Source: Candidatus Burkholderia humilis
Lineage (GTDB): Bacteria; Pseudomonadota; Gammaproteobacteria; Burkholderiales; Burkholderiaceae
DNA length: 64,000 bases
Direction of reading: 5' to 3'
Assembly: GCA_001184405.1 (NCBI GenBank)
Contig: LFMX01000005.1
Span: forward strand, 62,001 to 126,000
The notes beneath the pieces are model-generated. The model was not told the origin of the DNA and searched no databases. It saw only the letters and a program-made list of their open reading frames with translations. The position numbers and the translations under genes were made by a program. The first letter of the stretch is position 1. Each line of letters starts with the position of its first letter. Shown here in pieces: positions 56,146-64,000 of the stretch.

Positions 56146-56934
56146 ATGTTTGAATACGACTTCATGGTCAACGCATTCGCGGCGTCGGGAATCGTCGCGG
56201 TGCTGTCGGGAATCGTTGGCTATTTTCTTGTGATGCGCGGGCAGACGTTCGCGGGACATGCATTATCGCACGTCGGGTTTACTGGCGCAACCGGTGCGGT
56301 GCTGCTCGGCGTTTCGCCGATTTGGGGGATGGTCGGGTTCACGCTCGCGGCAGGCATCGGGATGGGTGCGCTCGGGGAGCGCCTGTCCGGGCGGGATGTG
56401 GCGATTGGCGTGATTCTGTCTTTATCGCTCGGGTTTGGATTGCTGTTTCTGCACTTCTTTACTGCGTATGCGACGCAGGCTACTGCCCTGCTCTTTGGCA
56501 ATGTGCTTGGGGTGAGTCACGAGACACTTCTTGTTCTTGCCGGACTTGCCGTTGTTAGTCTTGCCGCGCTTGCGTTCATCATGCGGCCTCTGCTGTTTGC
56601 TTCCTTGCAGCCAGAATTGGCCGAAGCCAAAGGCGTTTCGCTGCGGCTCGTGTCGGTGCTGTTTCTTGCCATTACCGCGCTGGCGGTCGCGGCTTGTACG
56701 CAGATCGTGGGCGTGTTGCTTGTTTTTGCTCTGATGGTCGGGCCGGCGGCTGCGGCACAGAATGTGACTTCTCGGTTGTCTTCGGGGTTGCTGCTTGCAG
56801 CAGGGTTTGCGCTTGGGCAGGCTTGGGTCGGGCTGGCGCTTGCTTATTACACGGATTGGCCTACTAGTTTTTGGATTACTGTGCTCGCGGCGGGGGTTTA
56901 TGGGGTTAGTTTGGGGGTTGCTCGCGGGCGGTGA
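56146..56934 (+). CDS. znuB: Zinc ABC transporter permease ZnuB
   Basis: ZnuB forms the membrane channel. The 262-residue ABC-3 family protein has about eight hydrophobic segments. It includes GQTFAGHALSHVGFTGATGA, LPELAEAKGVSLRLVSVLFL-type and LLVFALMVGPAAAAQNVT. It is intact. GC at third codon positions falls towards the 3' end, as in the MFS gene, but the reading frame holds. Confidence 0.94.
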   Translation: MFEYDFMVNAFAASGIVAVLSGIVGYFLVMRGQTFAGHALSHVGFTGATGAVLLGVSPIWGMVGFTLAAGIGMGALGERLSGRDVAIGVILSLSLGFGLLFLHFFTAYATQATALLFGNVLGVSHETLLVLAGLAVVSLAALAFIMRPLLFASLQPELAEAKGVSLRLVSVLFLAITALAVAACTQIVGVLLVFALMVGPAAAAQNVTSRLSSGLLLAAGFALGQAWVGLALAYYTDWPTSFWITVLAAGVYGVSLGVARGR

Positions 56935-57091
56935 ACTTTTTTGCGAAGTCGTTCGCACAGAGTCCTGCATTACGTTACTCGACTTGCTGGGTAACACGAT
57001 CATTTGCAGTCGCATTATTTCGAGATAGTGAAGCATAGACAGACCTTCATCCGGATAGCATCAGCACTCCTTTACACTTGATGGGGGTGAC
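56935..57091. other. Intergenic DNA between znuB and the two-gene cassette
   Basis: No gene. GTGATG and ACACTTGATGGGGGTGAC just before 57092 supply a promoter-proximal region with a GGGGGTG ribosome site. Confidence 0.5.
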
Positions 57092-58051
57092 ATGTCGTTT
57101 CCGGAATGGGGGCATTCGTACAACGCATTATATGTGCCGTTGTCGCAATGGGGCTGGCAATGTGCCTTGATGCCGGTTCGCGAAGTGCAAGAAGTCGACC
57201 GCACGTGGGTGCTCTCGTTCGAAGAGCGCAAGAAGAGGCGGAAGGAACAAAAAGATCAGATCGAGCAGGATCGACAAGACTTCGAACAGCTTTTCGAGAT
57301 GCGAATCGATCGGCGCGTCGCCGCCAGTTCTTCTGACTTTCGCGCCTATGTCGACTTCGTCAAGTCAAACTTCCTGGCGTCGAGACTGGATCTACCGAAT
57401 GACGGTGAAAGCGTTACGCGCGTGTTGCACAATGCCGTGCGCGATGGGCATCTTGTTCCTGTGATCGATCGGTCATGGCTTGGTGGACAGCGAGTGTTGA
57501 GACACTACGCGCCTCAAATCTGGAAGCAAACAGTGAGCGGCGGCAGTTCCGGGTGCTTGGAAAAAATTTATACGACTAGAGAATTCGCTGCCCTCAGACT
57601 CGCCAATGGTGAGACCGGCGGATTCGGCCTTTTAGCACAAAACGCAAGGCTGGAGAGCACGCGTAATCTGGCAACGGATGTGGACAGTAGCAGCTTCGAT
57701 TGGCTCGATGTTATCCAATCAGCGGGTGGCGCAATGTTCGGCGGCGTGGGGTCGAGCGGCGATAGCAGCAGCGGACCTGTGCTCAAGGGCTTCGGCGACG
57801 ATTACACCGACGACAGTGGTCTGCTCAGCGATGCGCCGCCATTCAGATACGAACCGGACGCATTGAGCGACGATATTAGTGAAATCGCGGCGCGGGGGAT
57901 CAGCGAAGCCAGTGAAGCCGAGTGCTTTGCACAATATCAGCGCGACATGGATGAATGTCGAGCTTATCGCAGCGCGATGGGCGGCGCCCGATTCATAGAT
58001 GCATATAGTCAACGCGCGTTCCAGAACTACCAACAATGCAGAGGGTATTGA
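57092..58051 (+). CDS. Candidate polymorphic toxin/effector-type protein, unknown activity
   Basis: The 319-residue protein has no signal peptide. Its N-terminus (PEWGHSYNALYVPLSQWGW) leads into a highly charged helix (EERKKRRKEQKDQIEQDRQD). A globular centre has HLVPVIDRSWLGGQRVLRHY, and then comes a Ser/Gly/Asp-rich linker (GGVGSSGDSSSGPVLKGFGD). The C-terminal 45 residues carry three Cys in ECFAQYQRDMDECRAYRSAM and YSQRAFQNYQQCRGY. I associate this last pattern with C-terminal parts of Rhs or type VI-linked proteins in Burkholderia, but no catalytic motif is assignable. The coupled small gene after it fits a protective partner. It could instead be a structural or regulatory pair. Confidence 0.6.
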   Translation: MSFPEWGHSYNALYVPLSQWGWQCALMPVREVQEVDRTWVLSFEERKKRRKEQKDQIEQDRQDFEQLFEMRIDRRVAASSSDFRAYVDFVKSNFLASRLDLPNDGESVTRVLHNAVRDGHLVPVIDRSWLGGQRVLRHYAPQIWKQTVSGGSSGCLEKIYTTREFAALRLANGETGGFGLLAQNARLESTRNLATDVDSSSFDWLDVIQSAGGAMFGGVGSSGDSSSGPVLKGFGDDYTDDSGLLSDAPPFRYEPDALSDDISEIAARGISEASEAECFAQYQRDMDECRAYRSAMGGARFIDAYSQRAFQNYQQCRGY

Positions 58052-58311
58052 TGGAAAATCATCTCAACAAGCGGTGCATCGTCGTCATGTGGTCCGAAGA
58101 GAAGCAGGCATTCGTATCGTATACGCTCGATGTTTCGAAAGTTCTGGCTGTTACTTCTCGATTGTTTCTGTTAGAGTTGCCCGTAGCGGACTACAAGAAC
58201 GTTTTCGATGATGAGTTTGCCCGTCGATTCGGTGGCGCAACCTTGAATCTGCTCGCGCTTTCGAATCCCGATTTAAAGCCTTTTATCAAAATTACCGAGG
58301 CAGAAGACTGA
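58051..58311 (+). CDS. Small partner protein, candidate immunity protein
   Basis: The 86-residue acidic protein shares one base with the upstream stop (TGATG), so translation is coupled. It starts MENHLNKRCIVVMWSEEKQA and ends PFIKITEAED. It has predicted mixed alpha/beta character and no signal peptide. Size, acidity and coupling are typical of immunity proteins, though no family is recognised. A terminator follows 25 bases after the stop, closing a two-gene unit. Confidence 0.6.
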   Translation: MENHLNKRCIVVMWSEEKQAFVSYTLDVSKVLAVTSRLFLLELPVADYKNVFDDEFARRFGGATLNLLALSNPDLKPFIKITEAED

Positions 58312-58335
58312 GCATTTCGCTCCCCGCTCATAACA

Positions 58336-58371
58336 AAGGCCGTCCCAAAACTTCGGAACGGCCTTGTTTTT
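58336..58371 (+). terminator. Terminator closing the two-gene cassette
   Basis: AAGGCCGT paired with ACGGCCTT around a 14-base loop, followed by GTTTTTT. Confidence 0.8.
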
Positions 58372-58408
58372 TGTGAGCAGTGAGCAGCAGTTAGTCACCA
58401 ATCAACGC

Positions 58409-59000
58409 TCAACGCGCTCTCCTTCGCCTGCACCGTCGCACCAACAAAAGCATCACGATCAACACAACAACCACGCCGCCGATCAACGCATAGCCCAGCC
58501 CATCGCCTTGATTATCCCCACCCGCGCGCAACGTCTTCACGCGCGCTGCATCGACCTTGACCGCCGGATTACCGTACTTGTTCATCACGAACGTCGCGAT
58601 CTGCGCGATTTGCTCATCGCTCAATTCATCAGCGAACGCTGGCATCAGGCGTTCGTCCGCGGCCGAGCGTCGAATTGTGTGTGAGTGACGGGAACGCACC
58701 GTCGCCGGTTCCGCCGCCGTTCGGCTGATGACAGTTCGCGCAATTGCCGCTGTAAAGCTGCGCGCCCGTCGTGAGCGACGGATAACCCGGCGTCGATGAA
58801 CCCGTGCCGATGCCCTGATTCGTCGCGCGCAAATCGGCTTCGTATCCGCCCGATACGTTGCCCTCGTAGGCGTAGGCCGGCTTCGTATCGGCGGAATCGC
58901 GCACGGGCGGCGTCGCCTTGAGATAGGTCGCGATGGCGGCGAGATCGGCATCGTTCAGATACTGAAGGCTCGCCTGCACCGCTTCGGCCATGCCGCCCGC
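58409..59000 (-). pseudogene. Membrane-anchored cytochrome c, C-terminal half, frameshifted
   Basis: On the minus strand the protein begins abruptly at GMAEAVQASLQYLNDADLAA and continues AIATYLKATPPVRDSADTKP. A second cytochrome c domain has the heme site GNCANCHQPNGGGTGDGAFP. A shift near 58678 separates this from RLMPAFADELSDEQIAQIAT, the distal Met segment. It ends with one membrane helix (GLGYALIGGVVVVLIVMLLL) and a basic tail. Such proteins are electron-transfer subunits of membrane dehydrogenases. The first domain(s) and signal peptide are missing because plant DNA starts near 59000. Confidence 0.82.
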
Positions 59001-60190
59001 CATCCTCACCCCAACCCTTGGGGGTATACCGAATATACTAATAATGCTCTCTAACTCAAATTGCTCTACAGAGTTAGAATGACCCTTCTTAGATCTGTTC
59101 CCCCCCTCACCACCTAAATTTTCAAATTCTATCTCTTCCACGAAATTACTTGAACTCATAATGATAATAGGTAGAAAAAGCTCGTACCTTTTGAGTCACA
59201 AAGGAGGAACTCTCACCAAAAGCCCCAAAGCAAAAAACCAAAAATCACGGTAGGAAAGCCCCTCGACGAATCGCCAAAAATCACTCCACAGTCGAAAATC
59301 GTCAAGTTAAAGTAAGAATAGAAAAGTAAAACGCTGATAACTATAAAAGGGAAAAACTTATCGGTTAAGACCTAAAAGCACGGACCCACTTGGCACGACT
59401 TCTAAAAAACAAACTGTGTGGGCAAATTCTAAAACTGCCCAACCTCATCTGTAACAAATCAAAATTACCCTTACCACCTCTCACAGCTTAATGGATTACT
59501 GTAAGGAAATCTTTTGATCAGGGAATCTCGCAGCAACCCATCAAGCTGGGGGGCATATAATGGGGTATAAAATTACTTAACACGTGTCATCACCCTAGCA
59601 ATACACGTGTCGCAGTCTCAACCAATAAAAGAACCTTCTGGAACAGCCCCGAGACATCCAGAGGACAAGTACCCGACCATAAAGCAAAAAGTAACAAAAG
59701 GCAAAAAGAAAAGACAATGACCGTTAAAAAAGTTCCGCCTAACTAGGGGCACCTGGGAGGTACCCTCCATAGGAATCTCGGCAGGATTCCTTGCCGAGCT
59801 TTCCTCAGACAACCTAACAACTGAAAACTCCCTTAACCGACATGACCAAACCCTAATTGGGGGCATCACTATAAATACGAAACGGCTAACACATACTAGA
59901 AGATCCAGAACCAGAATACCTAAAAAAACTCATACGTCTCTCTCAGCAACCCATCTTCTCCAACTTTAATCATCTTCACATCTTTAAACCTTACCTCAAG
60001 CCCAAAGATCTTACCAGGGCATCTCTCCATAGCTATATTCAGTGATCATTCTCTGACTTAAGCTTCGGAGCTGGTCCCCCGAGACCAATCTCGTGGCCAG
60101 CTAACCCTTTGCTGTGCAGGATTTATTGAAGATTGGAGAAAGAACTTGGAAGAACTTAGTCTGTTTCTTTTGTATTGCCTTCTGCTGACT
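59000..60190 (+). mobile_element. Plant LTR-type retrotransposon segment with TATA box
   Basis: AT-rich DNA with CACGTGTCATCACCCTAGCA and CACGTGTCG (G-box-like). A TATA box TATAAATA lies at 59870-59877. CTGACTTAAGCTTCGGAGCT follows near 60055, a phrase typical of the R/U5 part of plant gypsy LTRs. No protein-coding gene is supported. A frame at 59003-59159 on the minus strand joins plant codons to the cytochrome and is an artefact of the join. The block ends near 60190. Confidence 0.7.
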
Positions 60191-60289
60191 GGAAAGCATC
60201 AGCACTCCGATTGGAAAGTCTTTCCTCGCTCAATGGCTGGCCTACGTGCGCCCCTGTCAACGCTTCGGTGACACCCTCGCGAGTGCCAC
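60191..60289. other. Unassigned sequence between plant DNA and dnaE2
   Basis: About 100 bases that match neither the polymerase nor obvious plant repeat. The dnaE2 frame runs through it without homology. Probably junction DNA. Confidence 0.4.
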
Positions 60290-62927
60290 CGCATGACTGC
60301 CAAAGCGCTTCACGCCTGTTCCCTGCCAGCGACCGCAACGCATTGGCGGCCGCCAGCACTTGCAGATCGTGGCGATCGAGTTGAGCGCGGCGCGCCAAGT
60401 CGCTCACGCTCGCGAACGGCTTCACCGCGCGTGCGTTCTCGATGCGCTCCGAAGCGCCATCGCGCATACCTTTCAGCAATGAGAGTCCGAGACGACCGAC
60501 TGTGGCTCATCTGGTTGCCGTTCGAGGACCGAATCCCAACCGCTGATCGTGACATCGATAGTGCGACCTTGACGCCGTGACGCTTCGCGTCTTGGACGAG
60601 TTGCGAAGGAGAATAGAAGCCCATTGGCTGACTGTTCAACATCGCGGCCAGGAACGCGGCCGGCTCGTGACATTTCAGCCAACTGCTCGCATACACCAGC
60701 AGCGCGAAGCTCGCGGCGTGACTCTCCGAAAAGCCATACTCGCCGAAGCCTTTGATCTGTTCGAAGATGGCTTCAGCGAAGGACTGGTCGTAGCCGCGCT
60801 CCCGCATGCCATTCACGATGCGGTCATAGTATTTTTCCAAGCCGCCCTTGCGTTTCCACGCAGCCATCGCGCGGCGCAGTTGATCCGTGAAGTCAGCAGC
60901 CAAGATCGCGACCTGCATCACCTGCTCTTGGAAGATCGGCACGCCGAGCGTTCGACCGAGCGCTGTCTCTAGCGCCACGCTCGGATAGGTGACAGGCTCG
61001 ATCTTCTGACGTCGCCGCAGATACGGGTGGACAGCGCCGCCATGAATCGGACCAGGACGCACGATTGCGACTTCAATCACGAGGTCGTAGAAAGTGCGTG
61101 GCTGCATGCGCGGGAGCATGCTCACCTGTGCACGAGACTCGATCTGGAAGACGCCCACCGTATCGGCCTGCGAGATCATCTCGTAGGTTGCAGAGTCCTC
61201 CGACGGGATGTCCTGCATCTCGAATCGTTCGCCGCGCTGCTCAGAGACGATATCGAGTGTGCGGCGAATCGCCGACAACATGCCGAGCGCGAGCACGTCG
61301 ATTTTCAGCAGGCCCAAGGCTTCGAGATCGTCCTTGTCCCATTGGATCGCACTGCGGCATCGCCGCGTTCTCGACCGGAACGAGTCGCGTGAGTTTTCCG
61401 CGGCTGATAACGAAGCCTCCAGAGTGCTGTGACAGATGCCTGGGGAAGTTGAGTATCTGCGCTGCCAGCTTCGCCCACATCCTGATGAGCGGGTTGGCTG
61501 GATCAAGTCCGGACTCCTCGAAGCGATTCAACAGGTCCTGTGAGTGATCGAACCACTGATGGCTCTTCGCGACCTTGTCGACGATTTGCGGGTCGATGCC
61601 GAGTGCCTTGCCCGTCTCGCGTAGCGCGCCTCGCGGCCGGTGGGTCGACACTGGCGGCAGCAATCGCGGTGCGGTCGCGCCCATACTTGCGATAGATGTA
61701 CTGGATGACCTCTTCGCGCCGCTGATGCTCGAAGTCGACGTCGATGTCCGGCGGCTCGCCGCGCTCTTTGCTGATGAATCGCTCGAAAAGCATGTTGCCG
61801 CGCGAGGGATCGACTTCCGTCACGCCGAGGCAATAGCAGACTGCGCTGTTCGCAGCTGACCCTCGCCCTTGACATAGGATGTGTTGACTCCGCGCGAATC
61901 GCACGATGTCATAGACCGTCAGGAAATACGCCTCATAGCGCATCTCGTCGATCAGTTGCAGCTCATACTCGATCTGCTGCTGAATGTCGTGCGGGATGCC
62001 TGCCGGAAAACGCTTGTGCGCGCCGATATAGGTCTCCTGCCGCAGATACGCCTCGTGCGTGAAGCCTTCGGGTACGAGTTCATCGGGATACTCGTAGCGC
62101 AACTCGTCCAACGAGAACGTGCAACGTTCGAGCACGTTGAGTGTTTGTCCGAGTGCATGCGCGGGGTACAGATTGGTCAAGCGTAGCCGGGAACGAAGGT
62201 GCTGCTCCGCGTTAGGCGCGAGGTCGTAGCCGCACTCGGCCACCGGCTTGCCGACGCGGATTGCTGTCATCGTGTCCTGTAGCGGTTTTCGTGAGCGTAC
62301 GTGCATCACGACGTTGCCGAGCGCGACGACGGGAACGCGATGTCGCTCAGCGACGAATTCGACGCTGCCGCGATGGATGTCGTCCATCGCGCGTTGATGC
62401 AGGATCAGACCAACCCAGGCACGCGCTGGAAACGTCTCGTTGAGCCATTCGATTTGCGCCGACAGCGCATCTTCCTTCGCGGGAAAATCCGGCACGAGGA
62501 TCGCCAGACAATCAGGCACGCCGCGTAGGTGCTCGTATTCCTTGTCGGGTTTCGAGAGGTCGTGCGGGGTGAGCAGATACGTCCCTTTCACTGCGCGCAT
62601 GTGGCCGAGCGTGACCAGTTCGGACAGGTTGCCGTAGCCGTTGCGGTTTTGCGCGAGCATGATAAGGCCGCACGCCGGGCTTTTGTCCGCATGGACGAGC
62701 CGGAAGTAGGAGCCAATGACCAGCGGCAGCTTTTCTTCCTTCGCCTGGACGTGTGCGCGCACGACACCGGCGAGCGAACATTCGTCGGTGATCGCGAGAC
62801 CTGAGTAGCCGAGTTGCGATGCACGCAACATGAGCTCTTCGCCGTGCGATGCGCCGTGCAGAAACGAAAAGTTCGTGAACGCGAAAAGCTCCGCGTAGTC
62901 GGGAAGGGTCGACGAAAATAGATCCAC
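60290..62927 (-). pseudogene. dnaE2: Error-prone DNA polymerase DnaE2, frameshifted and 3'-truncated
   Basis: DnaE2 (ImuC) is the C-family polymerase of the SOS mutasome. From 62927 the PHP domain (HGASHGEELMLRASQLGYSG) and polymerase start (QGRGSAANSAVCYCLGV, PPDIDVDFEHQRREEVIQYI) are open for 440 codons. A shift near 61690 moves STYRPRGALRETGKALGIDP to another frame. More shifts lie near 61350 and 60570-60480. [37 protein letters not shown] and [20 protein letters not shown] are still readable. Homology ends after [14 protein letters not shown] at about 60290. About a quarter of the protein, including the OB domain, is lost. It cannot be active. Confidence 0.88.
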
Positions 62928-62941
62928 GACGACACCACCGA

Positions 62942-64000
62942 TTATCCGAACAGCCCGTGAAGAAACCAGCGGACCTCTTCGGTCATCACGCTCGGTCGCT
63001 CTCGATAGATCCAGTAGCAGCTCTTATCGGTGGCCTCCGCGACGAAGTAGTCGCGTGTCACCAATTCGCCATCGTGCCAGCCTGCTTCGATGCGCTCGCC
63101 GGGCGAAACGAGTTTCAGTGGCAAACCGTAGAACGGTCGGTGGTTCTTGATCATCAGCCGCACGGGCGTGTCGAGCAGCCACGTTGGGCGTGGTAGCTCG
63201 GCGAGAGGAGGGCAGGCCTTCGTTGTGGCCTGCACCGGCACCCATTGATTGGCATATTCGGGCCGATGATCCGATGTCGGCGCGGGCTGCAGGACATTCT
63301 CGGTGCCCAGGCGCGCGACTAGCAGTTCGATCAGACGGTTGTGGTCCTCCTTCGATCCACCCGGATTGGGGAACAGCGAATCGCTGGGCGGCTCAGCTGG
63401 CTGTACTTTAGAAGCCGTGAGACGCAGGGCGATGACGGCGGCCTTGAGCTCGATGCGCCCGAGTCGCCCCTTCAGCAGCCGCACGAGATGCTCTTCGTGC
63501 CAGGTGGGTTCGGCGAGCGCGATGTCGATCACGGTCGACTCGATTGCCTGGCGGCCGCGCTCGTGTTCGAGCGTGATCGTCGCTTGCGTGAGCGCGAGCT
63601 GCTGCGCGCTCAACCAACCGCACAGTTGAACGATCAGGCACCGCGCCGAAAAAAGCACCGCTTCCGCGTGCTCGACGCGATCGGGCACTTCGGTACGCGC
63701 ACTGAATGAGGGCGGCAATTCCAACCACTCGTAGAGTTCGGGCGACAGGCCGTAGGAGCGGTCAAGAGAATCCAGTAAATCCACGCCGCACTTCTTTTTG
63801 AGACCTGCGCGCGGCAGGCGTCGAATATCGTTGAGCACCCGGCATCCGAGGCCGTTGAACCACTCGGCGAACGATCGCACTTCGGGCACAACCACGAAGG
63901 GCAAATCGCCCAGATACCGTTCGAGCGAACCCATCTTAAGCACGCGCCGGCGACCGCGTTTGGCGAGCAACCATGCCCCTTGACCCGTGGGAGCAACGCT
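62942..64000 (-). CDS. imuB: Mutasome protein ImuB (Y-family-like), C-terminal part
   Basis: ImuB is a catalytically inactive Y-family protein that links ImuA and DnaE2 to the sliding clamp during SOS mutagenesis. The window holds its last 350 or so residues; the gene continues beyond 64000. It has the little-finger-like region VLKMGSLERYLGDLPFVVVP, DIRRLPRAGLKKKCGVDLLD, and ELYEWLELPPSFSARTEVPD. The C-terminal DUF6504-like end is RLMIKNHRPFYGLPLKLVSP to VRWFLHGLFG. No lesion is seen in this part. It lies 14 bases before dnaE2 in the standard imuB-dnaE2 order. Confidence 0.9.
   Translation of the reverse strand, partial: SVAPTGQGAWLLAKRGRRRVLKMGSLERYLGDLPFVVVPEVRSFAEWFNGLGCRVLNDIRRLPRAGLKKKCGVDLLDSLDRSYGLSPELYEWLELPPSFSARTEVPDRVEHAEAVLFSARCLIVQLCGWLSAQQLALTQATITLEHERGRQAIESTVIDIALAEPTWHEEHLVRLLKGRLGRIELKAAVIALRLTASKVQPAEPPSDSLFPNPGGSKEDHNRLIELLVARLGTENVLQPAPTSDHRPEYANQWVPVQATTKACPPLAELPRPTWLLDTPVRLMIKNHRPFYGLPLKLVSPGERIEAGWHDGELVTRDYFVAEATDKSCYWIYRERPSVMTEEVRWFLHGLFG

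Overview
The window is a mosaic. About 54 kb is bacterial DNA, mostly GC-rich, and about 6 kb in three blocks is AT-rich plant DNA (31037-~34625, ~51600-~53365, ~59000-~60190). The bacterial gene content and order (mtgA-aroE-rnb-esterase-mpl; tlpA-accB-accC-prmA-DUF3426-tpx-pfkB-slyB; nrdB/nrdA-ampD-ccsA-ffh; proS-rppH; a glucarate cluster; zur-znuACB; imuB-dnaE2) point to Burkholderia sensu lato (Burkholderia, Paraburkholderia, Caballeronia). Many non-essential genes carry frameshifts, nonsense codons, short tandem duplications or truncations. Long housekeeping genes (rnb, accC, nrdA, ffh, proS) are open. That pattern, together with plant retrotransposon DNA in the same sequence, fits an eroding plant-associated symbiont such as the leaf-nodule Burkholderia/Caballeronia, assembled together with host DNA. 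The lifestyle is an inference, not something the sequence states.

Layout. 1-31 kb is a chromosomal core block. It starts and ends with copies of the 3' end of one group II intron; broken genes here are mtgA, a YqiA-type esterase, a DUF3426 protein, marC and a CNP1-like gene. 31-34.6 kb is a plant Ty3/gypsy-like element (gag-protease on the minus strand, then LTR-like DNA with a tRNA-Met primer site). 34.6-40.3 kb is a pile of fragments: a group II domain V-like hairpin, an IS66 transposase piece, a heavily decayed NRPS-PKS megasynthase (C-A-PCP-KS-AT-DH start), an FtsH fragment and an IS5-type transposase end. 40.4-44.9 kb encodes D-glucarate breakdown (garL, garR, a broken lactonase, gudD). 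45.05-45.6 kb is a MITE-like element with 27-bp perfect terminal inverted repeats, followed by conjugation debris (trbI, DUF2274), DUF488, mucR and two small unknown genes. 48.9-51.5 kb is a broken zinc-starvation set (zur, CobW/COG0523 GTPase, folE2) behind a strong Zur box. After the second plant block come a second, intact zinc system (zur-znuA-znuC-znuB), a coupled two-gene cassette that looks like a toxin and its partner, and a truncated cytochrome c. After the third plant block come a decayed dnaE2 and the C-terminal part of imuB.

Regulatory finds: paired NrdR-box-like sites exactly 31 nt apart lie upstream of both nrdA and nrdB, each several hundred bases from the start codon. Zur-box-like palindromes lie before both zur genes, and a TGTC-T-GACA palindrome lies before garL. 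No tRNA, rRNA or CRISPR array was seen.
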